Below, piece after piece: positions 32,475-37,926 of a stretch of 37,926 nt of DNA; position 1 is the stretch's first letter; each line of letters opens with the position of its first letter. The DNA comes from G713 sp034717835 (GTDB lineage Bacteria > Chloroflexota > Anaerolineae > B4-G1 > SLSP01), in contig JAYELZ010000190.1 of assembly GCA_034717835.1 (NCBI GenBank), positions 1 through 37,926 of the forward strand, given 5' to 3'. The translations under genes and the position numbers were made by a program. The notes beneath the pieces are model-generated. The model searched no databases. It saw only the letters and a list, made by a program, of their open reading frames with translations, and had not been told where the DNA came from.

Positions 32475-32592
32475 GTGAAGGTTGTTGGTAGCCGTAGCGT
32501 CTAGGGCAAATATTCTCACTGGCCCTATTTTGTTAATCCAATTTGCAGAGGAACTAATTTTACCTCCGCTCAGAGGTAGGAGACTTATCATA

Positions 32593-35500
32593 ATGTCTAT
32601 CAAATTACAAAATAAGCCCATTATAAAAATCCCCTTACGCATTGTTCTGAGCATTCCCTTTATCACGCTGATTGTGGCGACTGCCTCCCTGGTGGGCTAT
32701 TTATCCTTACAAGCTGGCCAACAGACGGTAGCCCAGATGGCGCGGCAACTGTGTCGTGAGATCAGTTTGCATATTGAGGAACATCTAGGTACTTTTCTGG
32801 CTACGCCACACCAAATCAACCAGCTGAACGCTACTGCTATGCGCCGGGGAGTACTTGCTGTCGAAGATCCCGACGCTTTGGAGCGTTACTTGTGGGAGCA
32901 AACCCAGATTTTTGATGCTGTGACTAGTATCTATTTTGGTAATACAGCGGGCGGACTTGTAGATGCTGGCCGCGAGGGTGCCACCGGCTCACGGTACACT
33001 ATGGTTACCGATGAGTTCCAGCCAGGAACGTTAAGAAAGTACGCCACAGATAGCAAGGGGCAGCGCACCGAGCTGTTGGGGACTTTCTATGATTTTGATG
33101 CTCGGACGCGCCCCTGGTATTCTAACGCGGTTGAACAGAAGGGCGCGGTGTGGAACGACGTCTATCTCTTGTTCACCGGTCAGGATTTGGCTATCTCCGC
33201 CAGCCGACCGGTCTATGGTAAACGAGAGCAGCTGCTCGGCGTATTCTCAACTGATATCTTCGTTTCTCACCTCAGCGATTTTTTGAGGGGCATCCAGCCC
33301 GGTGAAACTGGGCAGAGCTTCATCATGGAACGCTCTGGTTTACTGGTTGCTTCTTCAACTACCGAAGTGCCGTTTACCGAGCCGGCGGCAGATGCCGCGC
33401 AACGGCGGCTCTCCGCTGTAGAGAGCCGCGTACCTCTAATTCGCGCGGCGGCTGAATTTCTGACCGCACAGGTGGACGATTACTATAAGCTAAGCGAGAC
33501 GCAGCAATTTGAATTTGAGGTTGATGGGCAACTTCAGTTCTTGCAGGTCACCCCGGTTCAAGATGGATATGGCATTGATTGGCTTATCGTTGTAGTGATT
33601 CCCGCCGCAGATTTTATGGCACCGATCGACAGTAATTATCGTACCGCGGTTTTTCTCATTGTTATTTCGCTGATTACGGCCCTAATTATAGGCATCATCA
33701 CTGCTCAAGTGGTGGCTAGACCGCTGGCGCGGCTTAATGTTTCTGCGCAAGCACTGGCTGAAGGCCAATGGAAGCGGAGCCTCGACCGGGAATGGATTGA
33801 CGAGATCGATACGTTAGCGGACTCATTTAATCGTATGGTCGGGCAATTGCAGCAGACGGTGAGTAATTTACGCTCGGAAGTTATCGCGCGCCAGCGGATG
33901 GAAGCGGAGTTGCGCGCGAGTGAGTACCATTATCGCACGCTCTTTGAACAGCTGCCAATTCCACTCTTTACCAAGGATCGTGAGGGAAAGTATACGAGCT
34001 GCAATGCCGAAAATCATCGGTATTGGCACCATAACCCGGTCGGGCGGACCGATGCCGAACTACTGGATGCTGCTGAGGCTGCCGCGTTGCGGGAGGTTGA
34101 TCTGCGGGTGATGGAAACCGAACAGACGCTGACCCAGGAAGAGTATTTGACCAATACCCCCCTGGGAGAGCGTCGCCTTCTGTCACGCAAAGTGCCGCTG
34201 CGCGATGACAGTGGGGAAGTTAGCGGTATTCTGGGAGCCAGTATTGATATCACCGCGCGCCAGCAGGCCAAGGAGGCGTTGCGAGAGAGTAAAGAAAAAT
34301 ACCAGTTACTCGTGAATCATCAAATTGATCTGGTGGTTAAAGTGGATGTTGAGGGACGATTTCAATTTGTCAGCCCCTCCTATTGCAAATTATTCGGCAG
34401 ATCAGAAGAAGAATTGTTGGGAAATCAGTTTATGCCTCTGGTACACGCGGAGGACCGAGAGCGCACCGCCAAGGCAATGGAGAATCTTTACCGACCGCCG
34501 TATGCGGCTTACCTGGAACAATGCGCTATGACGAAAGATGGTTGGAAATGGTTAGGTTGGCAGGACGTAGCCGTGCTTGACGCTGACGAAAAAGTTATAT
34601 CTATCATCGGCGTGGGGCGGGACATCACTGCGCGTAAGCAGGCCGAGGAGGCGTTACGCGCAGAACGTGATTTTGCCAAAAGCCTGGTCAATACAGCACA
34701 GGTTATTATATTAGTGTTGGATGTGGAGGGGCGGATTGTCCGTTTCAACCCCTACCTGGCAGAGCTCTCCGGTTACTCATTGGCGGAGGTACAAGGGCAA
34801 GATTGGTTCAGCATCTTCTTGCCGGCTGAAGAGGCGCCTCAAGTTCATGAAGTGTTTCTAACTGCCATAGATGATATCCATACCGAAGGCAACGTTAGCG
34901 TCATGGTGACCAAGTCTGGGGATAGGCTAGAGATTGAATGGTACGCTAATGTGCTCACAGATGACCAGGGTAAAGTGTCCGGTCTACTGGCCGTCGGTAC
35001 GGATATCACCGCGCGCCAACAACTTGAGGAGCAACTGCGCCGTCAGGAGCGACTAGCGGCGGTGGGACAACTGGCTGCCGGCATCGCTCACGATTTCCGC
35101 AACATCCTGGCGGTCATCATCCTCTACGCCCAGATGGCTTTGCGTAAACCTACGCTACCTTCAGAACTGACGGAGACTTTTGAGATCATTGTCAGGCAAT
35201 CGAAAGATGCTGCCGCGCTGGTGCAGCAAATTTTAGATTTTGGCAGACGGGCGATGATTGAGCGGTTCCCGTTGGACCTGCACGCTCTCATTGAAGAAAC
35301 ATTGGTGCTCCTGCGGCGCACATTCCCCGCCAATATCCAGCTCACGTTGATGGCGGAGGGGACATATACCGTGATGGCTGATCCCCACCGCCTGGAGCAG
35401 CTGCTCCTAAACCTGACGCTTAACAGCCGGGATGCGCTGCCCCAGGGTGGAGAGTTGCGGTTCACGCTCTCCAAACTAACTTTCGAGGCAGCTACTGCAC

Positions 35501-36174
35501 CGCCGTTAGCTGGTATGCCGCCCGGCGAGTGGATCTGTCTCTCTGTGGCGGATAATGGGACGGGTATGACGGCAGCCGTGCGCTCCCATCTCTTTGAACC
35601 CTTCTTCACCACCAAAGAGGTAGGGCAAGGCACCGGGTTAGGCTTGGCGCAGGTATTCGGTATCGTCGGAATGCACGAGGGTTATATTGATGTAGAGAGT
35701 GCGGTGGGGGTGGGGACGACCTTCCACATCTATTTGCCGGCTAGCGTTCCAGCCGCGGAGCGCGTGGATGAGCTAACCGCGATGTTGTTACCCGGGCATA
35801 ACGAGACGATTCTGTTGGTCGAAGATAATGAGCCGCTGCGGGTGGCGAGCGCGCGTATCCTGAAAAAACTTAACTATCGGGTCTTGAGCGCGGCGAACGG
35901 GAGCGCTGCGCTGAAGCTCTATGCGGCGGCAGATAAAGTGGATTTGGTGGTCACGGATCTGATGCTGCCGGAGTTGGACGGAGTAGAGCTGATGCGTGAG
36001 TTGCGGCAGCGCGCCCCGCAGTTGGCTGCGTTGGGGATCACTGGCTACGTGGGGCAGGAGCTCACCGCTGAGCTGCGCAAAATTGGCTTCCGAGGATTGC
36101 TGCACAAGCCTTTTGAGATAGAGGATCTGGGGCAGGCAATGCACCGTGCTCTGCGAGTGGGGCGCTGGGGGTAA
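32593..36174 (+). CDS. Cache-HAMP-PAS hybrid histidine kinase with C-terminal receiver
   Basis: A 1193-residue membrane sensor. TM1 (~17-38), an extracellular dCache-type domain (FYDFDARTRPWYSNAV, GVFSTDIFVSHLSDFL), TM2 (IVISLITALIIGIITAQVV), HAMP, three PAS domains (YRTLFEQLPIPLFTKD; KVDVEGRFQFVSPSYC; LDVEGRIVRFNPYLAELSGYS), HisKA with His in GIAHDFRNILA, HATPase_c (LNLTLNSRDALPQGG, DNGTGM, GTGLGLAQVFGI) and a receiver with Asp in VVTDLMLPELDG and Lys in LLHKPFE. The HDFRN form of the H-box is usual for this subfamily. GGAG lies about 10 nt before the ATG; the frame is open 111 nt further upstream. Small-molecule sensing outside the cell is inferred from the Cache domain. The adjacent cupin and serpin genes are not obviously partners. 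Confidence 0.93.
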   Translation: MSIKLQNKPIIKIPLRIVLSIPFITLIVATASLVGYLSLQAGQQTVAQMARQLCREISLHIEEHLGTFLATPHQINQLNATAMRRGVLAVEDPDALERYLWEQTQIFDAVTSIYFGNTAGGLVDAGREGATGSRYTMVTDEFQPGTLRKYATDSKGQRTELLGTFYDFDARTRPWYSNAVEQKGAVWNDVYLLFTGQDLAISASRPVYGKREQLLGVFSTDIFVSHLSDFLRGIQPGETGQSFIMERSGLLVASSTTEVPFTEPAADAAQRRLSAVESRVPLIRAAAEFLTAQVDDYYKLSETQQFEFEVDGQLQFLQVTPVQDGYGIDWLIVVVIPAADFMAPIDSNYRTAVFLIVISLITALIIGIITAQVVARPLARLNVSAQALAEGQWKRSLDREWIDEIDTLADSFNRMVGQLQQTVSNLRSEVIARQRMEAELRASEYHYRTLFEQLPIPLFTKDREGKYTSCNAENHRYWHHNPVGRTDAELLDAAEAAALREVDLRVMETEQTLTQEEYLTNTPLGERRLLSRKVPLRDDSGEVSGILGASIDITARQQAKEALRESKEKYQLLVNHQIDLVVKVDVEGRFQFVSPSYCKLFGRSEEELLGNQFMPLVHAEDRERTAKAMENLYRPPYAAYLEQCAMTKDGWKWLGWQDVAVLDADEKVISIIGVGRDITARKQAEEALRAERDFAKSLVNTAQVIILVLDVEGRIVRFNPYLAELSGYSLAEVQGQDWFSIFLPAEEAPQVHEVFLTAIDDIHTEGNVSVMVTKSGDRLEIEWYANVLTDDQGKVSGLLAVGTDITARQQLEEQLRRQERLAAVGQLAAGIAHDFRNILAVIILYAQMALRKPTLPSELTETFEIIVRQSKDAAALVQQILDFGRRAMIERFPLDLHALIEETLVLLRRTFPANIQLTLMAEGTYTVMADPHRLEQLLLNLTLNSRDALPQGGELRFTLSKLTFEAATAPPLAGMPPGEWICLSVADNGTGMTAAVRSHLFEPFFTTKEVGQGTGLGLAQVFGIVGMHEGYIDVESAVGVGTTFHIYLPASVPAAERVDELTAMLLPGHNETILLVEDNEPLRVASARILKKLNYRVLSAANGSAALKLYAAADKVDLVVTDLMLPELDGVELMRELRQRAPQLAALGITGYVGQELTAELRKIGFRGLLHKPFEIEDLGQAMHRALRVGRWG

Positions 36175-36211
36175 GTAGCGCGGCATGGCATTCCACGGTA
36201 TACCGCGCTAC
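36175..36211. terminator. Hairpin between kinase and serpin
   Basis: GTAGCGCGG (36175-36183) and CCGCGCTAC (36203-36211) form a perfect 9-bp stem directly after the kinase stop, between convergent genes. There is no T-run. The loop contains CATGGCATTCCACG, which recalls the GGAATGNCATTCC repeats. Confidence 0.6.
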
Positions 36212-36228
36212 CGTGCTACGCGCCTGTG

Positions 36229-37581
36229 CTAAGCACTAGGATCAACCACCCGGCCCACAAAGAGGATTGCGCCGGTCTGCGTATCCCGGATGAGGTAGAT
36301 GAAGGGCTGATCCACGGTGAAGTTAAAGGATTCGCCGGGCATGGAGGTCAGCATCATCACGACTGCGGTCGCGGCGGCGGCTTCGGTGCCCTGTTCGTCC
36401 ACCTCCACGCAAGCTTGGTGTAGCACCGCCCCGATAGCCAGATTGCCTTCCCCATCCATCCCGGAGAAGTCCGCCCCTCCGCTCATGGCGAGAGGCATTC
36501 CCATCTTCCGCAACGTTTCGGTTAAGTTGAGCGTGCTCTGGTAGCCGAATTTAGGCAGCGCCAAGTTGACGCTCTGGTATTCCAGTTTTTCTATGATGTT
36601 CGCCAGCTGCTCCGCGCTTAATTGTTCCTCAAAGCCGTGGAATTCCCCCGTCGCTGGCATGATGAGCACCATGCTGGTTTGGCGACCCGCGTAGGGTAAC
36701 TCCACGGCTTGGTAGCTGTCTCCCCGCGCATAGTTGAGTTGTGCCGGCTTTGCCAAGTGCATCAGGGGCACGGAGATCTCTTCGCCGTCTAACAGGGTGA
36801 AGGGCGCGTCCGCGGTCAAATTTTCATCAAAGGTGTGTAGCCAACCGGCGTAGAAGTAGATGGCGTTGGCGAGCACCAGCCGCGTATCTGGATTGATGAC
36901 CCCTTGCGGGATCAGGTCTTGGATCTTCTCCTCGGTATTTGCGCTCACCCAACCGTTGATGGCCTGGCGCGTCTCCTCCGGCGCGTGTTTGAAATCAACC
37001 AGTTGCAAACCCGCACCGTAATTTTGCGCCAGCAGAGCCAGGAACTCGGTCAAAAAGGTGTAGCTCTGCTCTCCCCAGAGTGAGTTGGCGATCTTGAGCG
37101 TGAAGGGGGTGGGGTTCTCTTCTGAGGGTTCCTGCGGTTGGAGCCGTTGGTCTAGCGCGTTAAAGGTGGGGTGTAGTTGTTCCTGGGGAAGGGTGAAGTG
37201 TAACGTCTCCGCTAGCTGCGTAGCGGTCTCCCCGCGCGCGCCGGCGTAAGTCATGGCTAACGCGGTGGAGATGCTGTGCGGCGAGCAGAAGAGATTGCCG
37301 TCATTTCCCGCCAGCGCATGATAGAGCGCCACGGCGAAGGTGGCGTTGCCGCTGGTAAGCTCGGCCAAATCGCCGGCGGACACCTCCGGCGCGGTGATGC
37401 GTTCTGCATCTGATGAGACTGATTGGGCGGCGACGGTCTCCGCCGGGGGGACTTCCGTATTTGTGGGGATGGCGGTGGCTGCGGTAGGTGCTGCAGGTAG
37501 CTCGGTCATAGGCTGACTACATCCTGTCACTAGGGTTAATAATAATGTTCCGGCCAAAAGTAGCTCTTTTATTGATGTCAT
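36229..37581 (-). CDS. Serpin lipoprotein, predicted inhibitory
   Basis: A 450-residue serine-protease-inhibitor fold. The signal peptide ends VTGC (Cys21), giving a lipid anchor; a Pro/Thr/Glu-rich tether of ~50 residues precedes the serpin domain. Core motifs: NLFCSPHSISTALAMTYAGA, NAIYFYAGW, and the C-terminal QPFIYLIRDTQTGAILFVGRV. The hinge EQGTEAAAAT fits an inhibitory serpin (small residues at P15-P9). Aligned by spacing with alpha-1-antitrypsin, P1-P1' would be Thr412-Ser413 in MMLTSMPG, suggesting an elastase- or cathepsin-like target; this register is an inference. GGAG lies before the ATG. A surface serpin would protect the cell from host, prey or its own proteases. Two opposed 8-bp arrays lie upstream. 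Confidence 0.94.
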   Translation of the reverse strand: MTSIKELLLAGTLLLTLVTGCSQPMTELPAAPTAATAIPTNTEVPPAETVAAQSVSSDAERITAPEVSAGDLAELTSGNATFAVALYHALAGNDGNLFCSPHSISTALAMTYAGARGETATQLAETLHFTLPQEQLHPTFNALDQRLQPQEPSEENPTPFTLKIANSLWGEQSYTFLTEFLALLAQNYGAGLQLVDFKHAPEETRQAINGWVSANTEEKIQDLIPQGVINPDTRLVLANAIYFYAGWLHTFDENLTADAPFTLLDGEEISVPLMHLAKPAQLNYARGDSYQAVELPYAGRQTSMVLIMPATGEFHGFEEQLSAEQLANIIEKLEYQSVNLALPKFGYQSTLNLTETLRKMGMPLAMSGGADFSGMDGEGNLAIGAVLHQACVEVDEQGTEAAAATAVVMMLTSMPGESFNFTVDQPFIYLIRDTQTGAILFVGRVVDPSA

Positions 37582-37658
37582 GTTGTTCTCCTCTGGAAAT
37601 TAGATAGGTTTACAAGTTGTAGACGTGTCCAGAGGGGCTTTTGTTCCGCAGAGGGGTT

Positions 37659-37794
37659 GGTTAGTCGGTTAGTCGAGTAGTCGGTTAGTCGAGTAGTCGG
37701 TTAGTCAATTAGTCGAGTAGTCGGTTAGTCAGTTAGTCAGTTAGTCGAGTAGTCGGTTAGTCAATTAGTCGAGTAGTCGGTTAGTCAGTTAGTC
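37659..37794. repeat. 17-unit 8-bp tandem array
   Basis: Seventeen consecutive 8-bp units with fixed right half TAGTC: mainly GGTTAGTC, GAGTAGTC, AGTTAGTC and AATTAGTC. No unit is shifted in phase. Variation is confined to the first three bases, so the units share a pattern rather than a single copy. Confidence 0.92.
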
Positions 37795-37820
37795 ATTGTT
37801 CATTGTTAGCCAACTGGATT

Positions 37821-37908
37821 GACTATCAGACTACTCGACTGCTAGACCATCAGACTACCGGACTACCGGACTACCAGACTACCAGACTACCAGACTACTA
37901 GACTCTCT
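37821..37908. repeat. 11-unit 8-bp array in the opposite orientation
   Basis: Eleven 8-bp units starting GACTA (GACTATCA, GACTACTC, GACTACCG, GACTACCA...), last unit decayed. The reverse complement of GACTA is TAGTC, so this is an inverted copy of the array at 37659-37794, separated by 26 bp. Together they could form a large imperfect hairpin. Confidence 0.88.
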
Positions 37909-37926
37909 CCCATGCCGCACGGCGAC

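Larger units (their letters stand above)
37582..37926. other. Upstream region of serpin, no gene supported
   Basis: 345 bp to the right edge. After about 75 bp that should hold the serpin promoter, it is nearly all repeat arrays (described separately). No coding frame. Confidence 0.6.

Noticed and set aside
37659..37908. CRISPR array
   Set aside because: Units are 8 bp with no spacers and no cas genes in the window.
1..37926. tRNA or rRNA genes
   Set aside because: I looked for T-loop and cloverleaf wording in the intergenic regions and saw none; a tRNAscan run would be decisive.

Overview
The window looks like chromosomal DNA of a Chloroflexota bacterium, probably Anaerolineae-like and known from a draft or metagenome assembly. 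This is an inference, not a database result. It rests on a primary sigma factor with a long region 1.2-2 spacer and a region 3 insertion, a dnaG-rpoD pair, the TIGR03960-type radical SAM protein next to YjbQ, several lipoproteins, and many short-period repeats in the intergenic DNA. I found no rRNA, tRNA, CRISPR array, transposase or phage gene. A scaffold gap (10 Ns beside a 26-G run) lies at 18177-18212 inside a gene.

Layout. 1-4.4 kb: a sensor kinase cut by the left edge, a receiver-first hybrid kinase, undecaprenyl-diphosphatase (uppP), and a PstS-like lipoprotein overlapping uppP. 4.5-8.9 kb: a glycoside hydrolase family 3 (GH3) enzyme on the minus strand, an aldo/keto reductase (AKR) on the plus strand, a second AKR with its middle deleted, and a 24-codon remnant of a second GH3 gene. 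9.0-14.0 kb: a ferrous-iron operon with a consensus promoter and a DtxR-type operator. It encodes a DtxR-FeoA fusion with an internal start site, a second FeoA, FeoB split into G-domain and membrane proteins, a FeoC-like protein with four cysteines, a DUF2249/AhpD-like fusion and a NifX-like protein. 14.0-17.2 kb: a hairpin-rich intergenic mosaic, two paralogous laminin-G-like surface proteins, and an MtaB-type tRNA methylthiotransferase. 17.2-25.9 kb, minus strand: adk; the gapped TIGR03960 gene with yjbQ; and ppa-DUF503-dnaG-rpoD. 26.2-27.4 kb: an RNase D-like exonuclease that is probably leaderless. 27.4-30.3 kb: an aldehyde:ferredoxin oxidoreductase (AOR) with an elaborate 5' leader, then two MoaD-like ubiquitin-fold genes, only one ending in Gly-Gly. 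30.3-37.9 kb: a BaiN/HI0933-type flavoprotein, a cupin, a large Cache-HAMP-PAS hybrid kinase, a serpin lipoprotein, and two opposed arrays of 8-bp units.

The iron operon suits an organism with access to Fe(II) and a need for Fe-S and metallocofactor assembly. AOR with MoaD proteins points to tungsto- or molybdopterin chemistry in reducing conditions. The best candidates for something undescribed are the AOR leader (an intrinsic terminator followed by two hairpins with fully complementary 6-nt loops), the AOR-linked MoaD pair, the in-frame DtxR-FeoA gene with its internal ribosome site, and the uncharacterised genes at the end of the feo operon.
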